The notes under the pieces are model-generated. The model ran no database searches. It was not told where the DNA came from and worked only from the letters and a program-made list of their open reading frames with translations. The translations under genes and the position numbers were made by a program. Positions 42,505-51,634 of a stretch of DNA of 64,000 bases are shown here, one piece after another (position 1 is the first letter of the stretch; each line of letters begins with the position of its first letter). The stretch is taken from contig JAEDCT010000002.1 in NCBI GenBank assembly GCA_016294035.1, forward strand, positions 83,438-147,437, written 5' to 3'. This DNA is from Treponema sp. Its GTDB lineage: Bacteria > Spirochaetota > Spirochaetia > Treponematales > Treponemataceae.

Positions 42505-43833
42505 ATGAACTTCAAATCAATCTTTAAGATTGCAGTTCCAATTATGATTGGAAACGTAATCAACCAGATTCAGATGCTCATCGACAAGGCATTCCTTGGA
42601 CAAGTAAATGAATTGTATCTCAGTTCACTGGGAAATGTTTCCACGCCAATGTGGGCTTCAATGTCAGTTTGCTTTTCTATTGTTACTGGAGCATCAATTA
42701 TCATCAGTCAGAAAGTAGGAGCAAAGGACACAAAGGATGTTGAAAAATACGCATCATCCCTTTTGCTTTGGTCTAATGTTTTTCCGATTTTTCTATTTTT
42801 TGTCTGGCATTTCTTTGGACAGCAGATTTTCATTGCATTGGGAACAAAAGGAATTGTTCTTGATTTCTGTATGGATTACCTGAAATACTTCAAACCGATT
42901 ATACTCCTCATTGGACTTGAAGCTTCCACAATGGTCATCATGCAGACCTCAAATCACACAAAGCCAATGCTGTTCTTCGGAATCATTCGTGCAGGCCTGA
43001 ATGTAATTCTGGACTATGTTCTCATCTTCGGAAAATTCGGATTCCAGCCAATGGGAATAAAAGGTGCTGCCATTGCAACAACAATCGCAGAATTTGCCGG
43101 AGTTGCATTCTCAATGCTGATTTTTATTTCAAGCAGACACATGCCAACTCGTCCACCACTGGGGTCAGTCCTGAAGGCATCACTCAGACCTTATCTGAAA
43201 TCTTCAAAGCTTGGATTGCCAACTGCATTAGAGGATTTTGCATGGAATCTTGGAAACATTGTCCTGATTAAATTTCTGAATGACATCAGCATGGTTGCGG
43301 CAGGAATTTACGGTGCAATTCTTTCAATTGAACTCATAGCAGTTTCATGTATTGCAGGTGTTGGAAGCGGAACACTCACATTATGCAGTGAAGCTGTCGG
43401 TGCATGCAACATCAAGAAGTACAAATCAACTGCACTTTGTGCTTATATCATCTGCTTTTCAATTTCAATTCTTACTCTTGGTTTCTGTCTTGTTTTCCCA
43501 AAACAGATTATTTCAATCTTCACAAAAGAAACAGAAATAATAGCAGTATGCGGACTCTACCTGATTCTCATGTGCTGTAATCTTTACGGAAAATCTGGAA
43601 ACATTATTCTTGGAAATGCAATTCGTGGAAGCGGAAACACAAGATGGATGCTCTGCACACAGATTTTTGGAACCATCTTCATTTCAGGATGTGCATTTGT
43701 TTTTGTAAAAATACTGAAGTGGGGAATTGCAGGTGTATACGCAGCTGTAATTACAGACGAACTGGTGCGATGTGGAATAAACTACATTAAGTACAGGTCA
43801 ATTCTAAAGCGCATTGAAATCAAAGCTGCATAA
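42505..43833 (+). CDS. MATE family efflux transporter (second copy)
   Basis: A 442-residue, 12-helix exporter of the MATE family, with the N-terminal IMIGNVINQIQMLIDKAFLG and the mid-protein QPMGIKGAAIATTIAEFAG repeat. It is only distantly similar to the MATE at 27102. It should export cationic compounds by a Na+ or H+ gradient. AGAGG precedes the ATG. A structured leader lies upstream and may regulate it; no regulator gene is adjacent on the same strand. Confidence 0.9.
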   Translation: MNFKSIFKIAVPIMIGNVINQIQMLIDKAFLGQVNELYLSSLGNVSTPMWASMSVCFSIVTGASIIISQKVGAKDTKDVEKYASSLLLWSNVFPIFLFFVWHFFGQQIFIALGTKGIVLDFCMDYLKYFKPIILLIGLEASTMVIMQTSNHTKPMLFFGIIRAGLNVILDYVLIFGKFGFQPMGIKGAAIATTIAEFAGVAFSMLIFISSRHMPTRPPLGSVLKASLRPYLKSSKLGLPTALEDFAWNLGNIVLIKFLNDISMVAAGIYGAILSIELIAVSCIAGVGSGTLTLCSEAVGACNIKKYKSTALCAYIICFSISILTLGFCLVFPKQIISIFTKETEIIAVCGLYLILMCCNLYGKSGNIILGNAIRGSGNTRWMLCTQIFGTIFISGCAFVFVKILKWGIAGVYAAVITDELVRCGINYIKYRSILKRIEIKAA

Positions 43834-43931
43834 AAAATCCGGAAACTTAACTGGTATGTATCCCTTTTGCTGCACAAAGGTAATGGGGATACTTAACAGC
43901 ATGAAATCAATATAAGTCCTGAAAATTTAAT

Positions 43932-45326
43932 TCATGCCAGATATTTTTTCAGAACCTTGATGGCATCAGAAAATTTTTCCAGGTTAATATTCGAGTAATT
44001 CAGAATATACATGTGCTGAAGTCTTTCAGCGTTCTTGCTGTAATACTGGGACAGCATGTCTATGTTAATTCCCTCAGAAAGCAAATGAGACTTAAGTTTT
44101 TTATCTGATACCCTGCTGTTCAATTTTAGTATCATGTGAAGCCCGGAATCACTTTCCAGGATAGAGCATTCACTCTCCGAAATATTTTTTCTAAGGATTT
44201 CGAGAACCTTTTCCCGCTTTCGTCTGTAATACAATCGCATTCTGTTGATATGTTTTTCGAAATATCCTTCATCAATGAATTTTGCAAGAGTATACTGCTC
44301 CAATGTTGGAACAGGACATGAGTAAAAATCGAGACTCTTGTAGTATCGGTTTGCAAGTTTCTCAGGAAGGACCATGTAGCTGATTCGGATTGTTGATGCA
44401 ATGGATTTTGAAAATGTATTCATATAAATCACTTTTCCAAAGGCATCAATGCTCTGGAGTGTGGGGATAGGATTTCCGTTCTGCCGGAATTCACTGTCAT
44501 AGTCATCTTCAATTACATAGCGGTCATTTTTTTCATTTGCCCATCCGAGTATTTCGTATCGTCGGGAAGCCGGCATTGTTATTCCTGTGGGAAAATGATG
44601 ATTCGGACTTATATGTGCAATCTGTGCATTGGATTCAATAAGTTCCTTTATGTTCATTCCTTTATCATCGATTGATGCGCATACATAATTTACACTGTTG
44701 ATTTCATAGACCTTTCTGATTTTTGTGTATCCGGGATTTTCAATGCAATAAGTCTTTTCATTTCCCATGAGCTTGATCAGTATCTCATATAAATTTTCAG
44801 TTCCGGCGCCAATAATAATCTGATCTGGATCAACTTCCATTCCACGAAATGACAGCAAATGCTTTGTAATTGCACACCTTAATTCTTCAACTCCAGAACT
44901 TGGGGAAACATTCAGAACTTTTTCCTGCATCTCTGACAGAACTTCACGATTGAGCTTTGCCCAAATTGAAAAAGGAAAATTTCGGGTTTCCATGTTGTTT
45001 GAAGAAAAGTCAAAGACAAACTGATTTGTACGTGCTTTCTCGATATAAACCTTTGGTTTGCTTATTGCCTTTGGTTTTGAAAGTTTCTTGATATCTGAAA
45101 CGAAATAGCCTTTTTTTTCCTCTGTATAAATATATCCTTCACATATAAGCTGATCGTATGCATTTTCAATCGTAATTGTACTAACGCCCAGATTCTGTGC
45201 AAGATTTCTTTTTGACGGCAGCTTCTCACCTGATTTTATGAGGCCTGAAAGTATATCCTGCCTGATTTTTTGATAGAGTTCCTTATAAATTGGTCCATCA
45301 CTTCTTGAAAAATCATAGGTAAGCAT
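43932..45326 (-). CDS. MocR/PdxR-type regulator (GntR HTH + aminotransferase fold)
   Basis: A 464-residue regulator. Residues 5-75 are a GntR winged helix (ILSGLIKSGEKLPSKRNLAQ, TIENAYDQL). Residues about 100-464 have the class I aminotransferase fold, with SPNHHFPTG, EDDYDSEFR and the PLP lysine in NTFSKSIAS. Such proteins sense PLP or amines and control vitamin B6 or amino-acid genes. The ATG at 45326 has GGGGGAG upstream; an earlier in-frame ATG does not. It converges with the MATE gene, and its target is unknown. Confidence 0.9.
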   Translation of the reverse strand: MLTYDFSRSDGPIYKELYQKIRQDILSGLIKSGEKLPSKRNLAQNLGVSTITIENAYDQLICEGYIYTEEKKGYFVSDIKKLSKPKAISKPKVYIEKARTNQFVFDFSSNNMETRNFPFSIWAKLNREVLSEMQEKVLNVSPSSGVEELRCAITKHLLSFRGMEVDPDQIIIGAGTENLYEILIKLMGNEKTYCIENPGYTKIRKVYEINSVNYVCASIDDKGMNIKELIESNAQIAHISPNHHFPTGITMPASRRYEILGWANEKNDRYVIEDDYDSEFRQNGNPIPTLQSIDAFGKVIYMNTFSKSIASTIRISYMVLPEKLANRYYKSLDFYSCPVPTLEQYTLAKFIDEGYFEKHINRMRLYYRRKREKVLEILRKNISESECSILESDSGLHMILKLNSRVSDKKLKSHLLSEGINIDMLSQYYSKNAERLQHMYILNYSNINLEKFSDAIKVLKKYLA

Positions 45327-45445
45327 TTTCCGCTCCCCCTCTTCTGGCATCTAAAAATTTATCAATTATGCAATTTAGTTAATATCAGTTTTAAAACAAT
45401 ATTTCAAGAGAAAAACAGCAGCATGAAATACTTTTTCGTTAAATG

Positions 45446-45480
45446 AAAAAAAATGGACTGCCCTGTTTTGGACAGTCCTG
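45446..45480 (-). terminator. Terminator of the rubrerythrin gene
   Basis: On the minus strand GGACTGTCC pairs with GGGCAGTCC (nine pairs, one G-U) around a six-base loop (45455-45478), followed by ATTTTTTTT. Confidence 0.9.
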
Positions 45481-45503
45481 TTTCATTTTAAGAATAAAAA
45501 AAA

Positions 45504-46043
45504 TTATTCAAAGCTTACATCTGTAACCTGGAAGTATGACTTTGGATGTGCACAAACTGGACATGCTTCTGGAGCCTTAGTTCCAACAACAATATGTCCA
45601 CAATTGCGGCATTCCCAAACCTTTACTTCTGACTTTTCGAAAACCTTTGCTGTTTCCACATTATCCAAAAGCTTGCGGTAGCGTTCTTCATGACGTTTTT
45701 CAATGAGAGCTACTGCACGGAATTTTGCAGCAAGAGCAGTGAAACCTTCTTCTTCAGCTGTCTTTGCAAAACCTTCATACATATCTGTCCACTCATAGTT
45801 TTCGCCATCAGCTGCTGCCTTGAGATTTACCTGTGTATCACCAATTCCTTCAAGTTCCTTGAACCACATTTTTGCATGTTCTTTTTCATTGTCTGCTGTA
45901 TGAAGGAAAATTTCAGCAATCTGCTCGTAACCTTCTTTCTTTGCAACAGAAGCAAAATATGTGTACTTGTTTCTAGCCTGGCTTTCACCTGCAAATGCTG
46001 CCTGCAAATTTTTTTCTGTCTGTGTTCCTGCGTACTTACCCAT
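45504..46043 (-). CDS. rbr: Rubrerythrin
   Basis: A 179-residue non-haem iron protein that reduces hydrogen peroxide in anaerobes. The four-helix diiron domain shows the ligands in FAGESQARNKY, DNEKEHAKMW, EEEGF and EKRHEERY. The C-terminal rubredoxin-like domain binds one iron through ECRNCG and ACPVCAHPKSYF. Length is standard. AAGGAAGG lies before the ATG, and a strong terminator follows, so it is a single-gene unit. It fits an anaerobe that meets traces of oxygen. Confidence 0.96.
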   Translation of the reverse strand: MGKYAGTQTEKNLQAAFAGESQARNKYTYFASVAKKEGYEQIAEIFLHTADNEKEHAKMWFKELEGIGDTQVNLKAAADGENYEWTDMYEGFAKTAEEEGFTALAAKFRAVALIEKRHEERYRKLLDNVETAKVFEKSEVKVWECRNCGHIVVGTKAPEACPVCAHPKSYFQVTDVSFE

Positions 46044-46281
46044 TCTACTAACCTTCCTTAAAAAATTTGGTTTATATAAAAAATTTAATTAAATTATCAT
46101 TATATGTCAACATTTCATAAAAATAATTATTCATCTGCGAGTTATTGGTGATCATAAAAAAAGGACCACTCCCTGTGCAAAACTAATTGACTTAAGGAAC
46201 AGTCCCTTTTCGGTTTATTTCAATTTTTCTTTCACTAGTTACAGGAAACACCTGATTCTCAAGGAACCTGCAATCCAAACA

Positions 46282-47688
46282 TTACATATCATCAAACAAT
46301 GCATTTTTCCAATACTTGAGCCTCATGCTTTTTTTGACTCCTCCGGCACCTGAGAGGGCATTATACAGACGGTGCCAGAAGAACCAGATTCCAGGCATCC
46401 AGAATGAATTTTCAGCAACAAGATTTACATTTCTGTCTGATACTTCAACATTCTTCTCCAATGCTTCAAGGCCTTTTGACATATCCATCTGACCTTTTGC
46501 ACGCAAATCCACAGGAACATCACCAGTGAACATCAATTCGCGGTTGAACAATGACCAGAGCGGACGAACTGCAAAGCAATCACAGTTCTTGAAAATTTTT
46601 ACGCCCTTATCCCTTCCGCTGTTAATTTGTCCGATGATAATATTATCAGCCACAAACAAAGAATACTTTCCGCGCTTTCCGGTAAAAATACTTGGACGGA
46701 ACATCTGGCCGCTTTCATCCATTTTTTCACCAAGAACACTCTTAAGCTTTGTTCTGATTGGTTTCATCTGGAACCACCAGAAACTGCCTTTCATCTGGAA
46801 TGAAACTTCACCTGATGCAAAAAGCTGGCGTTTCAGGAATCCAGACTTCGAAATGTAAATCATGTCCAAATCCTTGTATGAAACGTATGATGTCTGTGTG
46901 TTATAGAATCTTTTGTACATGTAAATTACTGAATCTTCATTTACCTGAACCTGTTCTTTTGTCCAGAATTTAAGAGTCCATACTTTATATCTCTTTCCGT
47001 CACCCTTAAGCTTTACGGCTCTTTCCTTGATAAATGCATGAATCTTCTTGGCTTCAGAACCTGGAAGTTTATTGAAAAAAATCGATGTTCGGTAACCAAA
47101 GTAAACGCCCTTCTTTCCGAAGAATCCACCCTGCAAATCATTGAATACTGCATCTGCATAAGTTACGGCAGAAGCATAGATTGCTCCCTTGGCAAAAATT
47201 GGAAGAAGTGAAAAATAATACTGTTTTGCAAAAGCTCTCTTCTCTGCAATATAGATAACATCCCTCTGCTTGTAGACAAGATTATTCCACCACATGCGGA
47301 TTCCACGCTTTCTATAACATTCTGCTTCAGCAAATTCATCAGATTTATTTTCATCCACATATTTTGCAAATTCATTAATCTGAACCTTATCAAATCCTTT
47401 CAACTTTACGGAAATAGATGTTTCACCATCCCCGAAACAGAAGAATTTTTTCACAATAAGTTCTGAATAAAGAACATCCTTGATATTCAGACAAAACTCA
47501 TAAACCCTTACAGGATGCTTTGCTGCATATTTCTTAAAGATATTGCGGAAAAACATGCTGATAATGCTTTTTGGAGCATACAGAAATTTTACAACATCAT
47601 TTTCAACTGTGATAACATCCTCTGGCTTTCCCCATTTAACTTTTCTTGTTTCAAGAGCTCCAGTACGAACGATTCTAAAATTCTCCAT
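46282..47688 (-). CDS. Conserved-looking hypothetical protein, 468 residues
   Basis: I do not recognise a family. The protein has no signal peptide. It is rich in aromatic and lysine residues, with stretches such as YVSYKDLDMIYISKSGFLK and SFQMKGSFWWFQMKP that resemble beta strands of PH-like domains. A mildly hydrophobic stretch occurs near residue 175. The ATG at 47688 has GGAGG nine bases upstream; the longer frame begins earlier without support. It is divergent from the riboswitch-controlled lipoprotein gene. A weak imperfect hairpin with T-run lies downstream (about 46150-46215). Confidence 0.7.
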   Translation of the reverse strand: MENFRIVRTGALETRKVKWGKPEDVITVENDVVKFLYAPKSIISMFFRNIFKKYAAKHPVRVYEFCLNIKDVLYSELIVKKFFCFGDGETSISVKLKGFDKVQINEFAKYVDENKSDEFAEAECYRKRGIRMWWNNLVYKQRDVIYIAEKRAFAKQYYFSLLPIFAKGAIYASAVTYADAVFNDLQGGFFGKKGVYFGYRTSIFFNKLPGSEAKKIHAFIKERAVKLKGDGKRYKVWTLKFWTKEQVQVNEDSVIYMYKRFYNTQTSYVSYKDLDMIYISKSGFLKRQLFASGEVSFQMKGSFWWFQMKPIRTKLKSVLGEKMDESGQMFRPSIFTGKRGKYSLFVADNIIIGQINSGRDKGVKIFKNCDCFAVRPLWSLFNRELMFTGDVPVDLRAKGQMDMSKGLEALEKNVEVSDRNVNLVAENSFWMPGIWFFWHRLYNALSGAGGVKKSMRLKYWKNALFDDM

Positions 47689-47816
47689 AGAATAATTCCT
47701 CCATTCCGATTGACGACTCATCAAAAAACGCGGATTTCATATAATTCAACATAATTTTGCTGATTATTGCGCATAGTATAACATTGAAAATTTGGAAAGT
47801 AAAGGAGAATTAACTC

Positions 47817-47855
47817 ATGAAATTTCTTCGGTATGACGCACGACATTCCCGATAA
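47817..47855 (+). CDS. Possible 12-residue leader ORF
   Basis: A 13-codon frame (MKFLRYDARHSR, then TAA) with AAAGGAG nine bases before the ATG and a TATAAC-like box upstream. It precedes the riboswitch by about 50 bases. It may be a leader peptide, a remnant of a lost gene, or chance. Confidence 0.25.
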   Translation: MKFLRYDARHSR

Positions 47856-47904
47856 AAATTTATATTACATACTGTTCAAATAGGTTATTATTTTGTAGAA
47901 TGAA

Positions 47905-48059
47905 AAAAAATCCACAGGGGGAATCAGGTGAGACTCCTGAGCTTGAAATGAAACGGTGTTTTCGCACGTCCAGTGAAAAAGTCCGAATGCCCTGTGGTTG
48001 TCTGCTGTTGCCGACACAAATACTTGCTTGGGTGTACATGCTCTGCACCCGGAGGAAAC
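47905..48059 (+). promoter_or_regulatory. Cobalamin riboswitch
   Basis: The core matches the cobalamin class: CCACAGGG (47912-47919) pairs perfectly with CCCTGTGG (47990-47997); GGGAA is followed by GGTGAGACTCC (47927-47937), which fits GGTGNRANTCC; AAACGGTG follows; and AAGTCCGAATGCC (47979-47991) matches the B12 box. Further down, GGGTGTA (48030-48036) pairs with TGCACCC (48044-48050) in a hairpin whose 3' side touches the ribosome site GGAGG (48051-48055). Control is therefore probably at translation: with cobalamin bound, the lipoprotein should be switched off. Confidence 0.85.
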
Positions 48060-49583
48060 ATGAAAAAAATTCTCTTACTGATGGCATCATTCATTAGCCT
48101 GATAATGTCATGCTCTGACGGTGTCGATGAACCAGTTTTGCCTGCCGGTTCACCAGACCCACTCGAATCGGGAGTTCCAGTTTCAATGCAGGAACTCAAG
48201 GAAACAGTCTGGTTTTACGGAAATGCTGAAATCTGCTTTCCATACGAAAACGAGACTCTCTTCATCAACTACATGCCGGACACACTCAACACGGAAAAGT
48301 GGATATCCCTCAAGGAAAATGCAAATGGAACTTTCACGGCAAAGGTGGAGTGGTCAAATAATGTTCGTGAAATCGGAAAGACTTCAAAAACAACAATCAC
48401 AAAACTGAACAACAAAATCAGTGTCAACTGTGATTTTTTCAAGTTCTCAAACATGACATCCTACGAGGGAATTCCAGCAAGCCGATTTGATCCAGACAAA
48501 GTACCGCCACTAAAAGCCGAATATCTTTCCAACTTCTCCGGGAAGTACACATTGAACAAAAGTCATTATGAACTTTATGTCGGAGCAAAACTTGGAATCA
48601 GTCAAAGTGCTATCAGATACTGGAATGCCAACGTGCTTAACTCAATTGTTCGCGAGGACGGTGCATACGACTTGCTTCTGGCACATTCCTCGTCAAACAA
48701 TGGATCCGGATCAATTGACCCTGGCATCACAGGATGCGAGCCGTTTATTTCCAGACAGGGACTTTTCTGGTCGCACCTTGTACTATCCCAGGCCCCTGGA
48801 TCGAAGTGGAACATCAGCTGGTCCTCAACCTGGTACGAATCTCCTTACGAAGCACTCAATGCAGAAATGGACATGACAGACACATTCACAGGTCCTGCCA
48901 CAACAAAACTGACATACAAATACAATTTCTATTACGGCATTCCTAAACTTGTTGACGGATGGTACAAGACAGAGCGCGGAGAAAAAATCGGAACATATTC
49001 GGAACAACTTGACTTGCCGACGACAAAAACATGGAAGCAGATTCTTGAGGCTGCAAATATCCATCCGACAATTCCAGAGGGAAAACTGAAGGATTACTGG
49101 TGGTATTCAAACAATGGTTTCTATTCCCAGGTAGACAGCTATGCCGTAAAGCTGAGTGACAGTTCAACACCAGGTCTCACTGAATACGATTTCTTCCTGG
49201 CCCTGAAGGACAAACCGGCTGATAGTGGAATTTATTATCTAGAAGGACACTTCAAGAACACAACAGGTGCATATAACCTGACAGTAACTCCAGGTGGAAT
49301 CACTTACAACGGCACAGACTATGTTTTTGTGGCTGGATCTGTCTGGTCAAATTTTTCAGAAGCCAATGGCGGCGAACCACAGCAGGTTGCATACATTGTT
49401 TCAAGCAATGGAAAGAATTATTTCTGCATGATTGAATATCAGATCAACAACAAATCCAGAAGCGATAACTACGTGAACTTCCGTGAACCAAAAGAAACTG
49501 AGGAATCATCTGATGCCTCAAAGGGTGACAGAACATACACAATTTTTGGAACAAGAAGATCAACACTTAACAAGCAGCAATAA
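48060..49583 (+). CDS. Lipoprotein under cobalamin riboswitch control
   Basis: A 507-residue lipoprotein with lipobox IMSC (Cys18) and a Ser/Asp/Pro-rich tether after it. I recognise no domain. The body is rich in Trp, Tyr and Asn with beta-strand character and contains repeated blocks (ETVWFYGNAEICF; then WYKTERGEKIG and DYWWYSNNGFYS). The start at 48060 has GGAGG five bases upstream; the longer frame runs through the riboswitch and is not coding. Because cobalamin riboswitches repress B12 uptake and synthesis genes, I infer a role in B12 or corrinoid capture at the cell surface, comparable in role to BtuG/BtuH of Bacteroides. No sequence similarity to those is claimed. Confidence 0.85.
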   Translation: MKKILLLMASFISLIMSCSDGVDEPVLPAGSPDPLESGVPVSMQELKETVWFYGNAEICFPYENETLFINYMPDTLNTEKWISLKENANGTFTAKVEWSNNVREIGKTSKTTITKLNNKISVNCDFFKFSNMTSYEGIPASRFDPDKVPPLKAEYLSNFSGKYTLNKSHYELYVGAKLGISQSAIRYWNANVLNSIVREDGAYDLLLAHSSSNNGSGSIDPGITGCEPFISRQGLFWSHLVLSQAPGSKWNISWSSTWYESPYEALNAEMDMTDTFTGPATTKLTYKYNFYYGIPKLVDGWYKTERGEKIGTYSEQLDLPTTKTWKQILEAANIHPTIPEGKLKDYWWYSNNGFYSQVDSYAVKLSDSSTPGLTEYDFFLALKDKPADSGIYYLEGHFKNTTGAYNLTVTPGGITYNGTDYVFVAGSVWSNFSEANGGEPQQVAYIVSSNGKNYFCMIEYQINNKSRSDNYVNFREPKETEESSDASKGDRTYTIFGTRRSTLNKQQ

Positions 49584-49597
49584 ACAACAGGCATTTC

Positions 49598-49663
49598 ATC
49601 CCAAGTTTCTCCGACATGGATTTTTTAGAAGACTCCGTGTCACTTTTATGAAACCTGGGATGA
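49598..49663. terminator. Long inverted repeat between convergent genes
   Basis: CATCCCAAGTTTC (49598-49610) pairs with GAAACCTGGGATG (49651-49663) with one mismatch, loop about 40 bases. There is no clear T-run, so it may end transcription inefficiently or protect the 3' end of the lipoprotein mRNA. Confidence 0.5.
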
Positions 49664-49679
49664 CTTGATTTCAATACGA

Positions 49680-50177
49680 TTACTGATTTTCTGCCGGCTT
49701 TCCTGGTGGAAGCATTTTTTTCAAAAGCATTCTGATATACAAAGGCTGAACAATAAAAATAATTATGTAACCAACAATAAAACTTACCACAAGGGAAGGA
49801 ACAAGGGCCTGCTGAATTGAAGGAATAGCAGACTCAGGTGCTCCGGCTTCTCTCATCTGCCTTGCTGCACCGCCAACCATAAGCACAACCATTGCAATTG
49901 TAATAACCGGTGTGTAAATGACATTGGAAATAAGACTTGAAAGCAAATTGCCCTTGAAAGATTCAGGAATGATTCCAGCCTTATTGCAGGCTGCATCACT
50001 TACTTTTTTCATTGGAACAATAAAACCAATGATCAGCGAGATAACAAAAGAAACACCAAAAGAAAAAAGCCATGCAGGTACAGTAAAATGCCCGCTCATT
50101 CCTGTTCCCAGAAGAGAAAGGCAAAGACTCATGGTGAAGCCCATAAGAACTGACATCATAATCATAATCTTGCGCAT
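49680..50177 (-). CDS. DUF2798-like small membrane protein
   Basis: A 165-residue membrane protein with about four helices. The repeated pattern, a first half with GFTMSLCLSLLGTG and WLFSFGVSFVISLIIGFIVP and a second half with PSLVVSFIVGYIIIFIVQP, fits the two-repeat DUF2798 style. Function unknown. GGAG seven bases before the ATG supports the start. It is convergent with the riboswitch lipoprotein gene. Confidence 0.72.
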   Translation of the reverse strand: MRKIMIMMSVLMGFTMSLCLSLLGTGMSGHFTVPAWLFSFGVSFVISLIIGFIVPMKKVSDAACNKAGIIPESFKGNLLSSLISNVIYTPVITIAMVVLMVGGAARQMREAGAPESAIPSIQQALVPSLVVSFIVGYIIIFIVQPLYIRMLLKKMLPPGKPAENQ

Positions 50178-50253
50178 ATTATTCTCCAGAAAAAAAATCT
50201 ATTGATAATATCATAAGGCAATAGCAGGGAAAAAACCATCTTTTTAATACGCC

Positions 50254-50865
50254 CTAATGCATGGAAAAATAAATAAATACAGAAAAAAATACAATTCCCG
50301 TAAGAATTCCCAGGAACACATGAGACAACTTGTTTTTTGTGAATCTGCAGAATTTAACTGAGTCACTGGAATAATTTGTCCTGACGAATTCAACAAAAGT
50401 CTCGAAGGCCTGATCATTTTCAAAGGCATGAGAAGGAATCAGGATGCTCTGGACCTTTGAAAAATAAATGTAAATTCCATTCTTGCAGGCTACAATTTCA
50501 GTAATCTGATCCTTTGTAAGATTCATTGATGATACGGAGTTTTTTTCGCTTATGTTGTTTTCATCAATTGTAACTTCATTTTGCTGGTGAATGTTTTTAT
50601 TTGAATCATAGATTTTGCCCAGATATTTGTTGCGGAGTAATTTTCTTCCAAAAAAAGCATAGCCCATAATCAAAATCGGGATAATCAGTGAATAAGTAAA
50701 CTGATGTGATCTGACCTGAAAATAAATCATGATTGCAGAACACAAAACAACAAATGTCTTCAATGCGATCAGCATAAAATATGATGACATGGTTTTTCGC
50801 GCATGAACATCGTTGTATTCCAGATAATCCTCTTTTGTTATGTCGTATGACAATTTGTATTCCAT
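50254..50865 (-). CDS. YcxB-like membrane protein
   Basis: A 203-residue protein with two helices near residues 30-75 and a C-terminal helix. Between them is the YcxB-like domain: EVTIDENNISEKN, then ITEIVACKNGIYIYFS and ILIPSHAFENDQAFETF. The family occurs in Firmicutes and spirochaetes and has no known activity. GGAG before the ATG gives good support. It follows the DUF1361 gene in the same direction after 71 bases. Confidence 0.78.
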   Translation of the reverse strand: MEYKLSYDITKEDYLEYNDVHARKTMSSYFMLIALKTFVVLCSAIMIYFQVRSHQFTYSLIIPILIMGYAFFGRKLLRNKYLGKIYDSNKNIHQQNEVTIDENNISEKNSVSSMNLTKDQITEIVACKNGIYIYFSKVQSILIPSHAFENDQAFETFVEFVRTNYSSDSVKFCRFTKNKLSHVFLGILTGIVFFSVFIYFSMH

Positions 50866-50936
50866 TTTTTTTCTCCATATTTTTTCTGATGAACTTTAAT
50901 CCAGCACACGCAGACAAAAGTCATAGAACAATTATT

Positions 50937-51626
50937 TCATGCCTGTCTTTTTTCTTCAAGATTCTTTACATTAAAGTGAACCAGCACAATGTAAACCAGA
51001 TTCAGAAAAGTTCCGGCAACAAACGTAAACTTGCAGACAAACAAAAACTTTGGTAAGCAGAAAAACAACCCGGCCACATCACTTGCCAGATTAAAAAAGT
51101 TCATAAACAAATCCCAGGTGTTCCATCGCAAAAACCTGCCAAGAAAAATTCCAAAACAGGACACATAAATAAACACAACACGAAAAACAGCGGACCTTTT
51201 TCTGCCGATAAGTTCACTGGCTTTTTCTTCCATCATTTTAAGGCTGACAATTCCAAAAAGCAGACCGCAGATTCCATAGCTGAGCAAACTGATTGCATCA
51301 AACCAGACTGGTGCTGTTCTTATTCCCTTTCCCAAATGAATTATGTCCGTCATAAGATAGAATGAATTCGGAAAAAAAATAATCCATAGGAAAACCAATA
51401 CATGTAATCTGAAACCCTTTTTGTTTTCCCCGAAATAAATGATTGTAGAAACAAACCATGGAATAATTGCAAGAATCAGATTCTTCACAAGAAACAGATA
51501 AAGAGCATGGCCGGAAATGATTACACGGACCAATGTCAAAAAAACAAAAAAAGCTGACAATATTGTCAGACAAAAAGTTGTGTCACCTGAATACAACTTC
51601 TTCAAATAATTGATTACGCAAGACAT
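50937..51626 (-). CDS. DUF1361 membrane protein
   Basis: A 229-residue membrane protein of six to seven helices. FFPNSFYLMTDIIHLG, PVWFDAISLLSYGICGL, and FGIFLGRFLRWNTWD are the hallmark motifs of DUF1361. Function unknown. The start at 51626 has AGGAAG four bases upstream and lies inside the 3' end of the response-regulator gene, so the gene is translationally coupled to the CreB-like regulator and is the last gene of that group. Confidence 0.85.
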   Translation of the reverse strand: MSCVINYLKKLYSGDTTFCLTILSAFFVFLTLVRVIISGHALYLFLVKNLILAIIPWFVSTIIYFGENKKGFRLHVLVFLWIIFFPNSFYLMTDIIHLGKGIRTAPVWFDAISLLSYGICGLLFGIVSLKMMEEKASELIGRKRSAVFRVVFIYVSCFGIFLGRFLRWNTWDLFMNFFNLASDVAGLFFCLPKFLFVCKFTFVAGTFLNLVYIVLVHFNVKNLEEKRQA

Positions 51627-51634
51627 GCTTCTTC

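Noticed and set aside
46150..46215. Terminator of the 468-residue gene
   Set aside because: The arms pair poorly (several mismatches in 11 positions) although a T-run follows; too weak to list as a feature.
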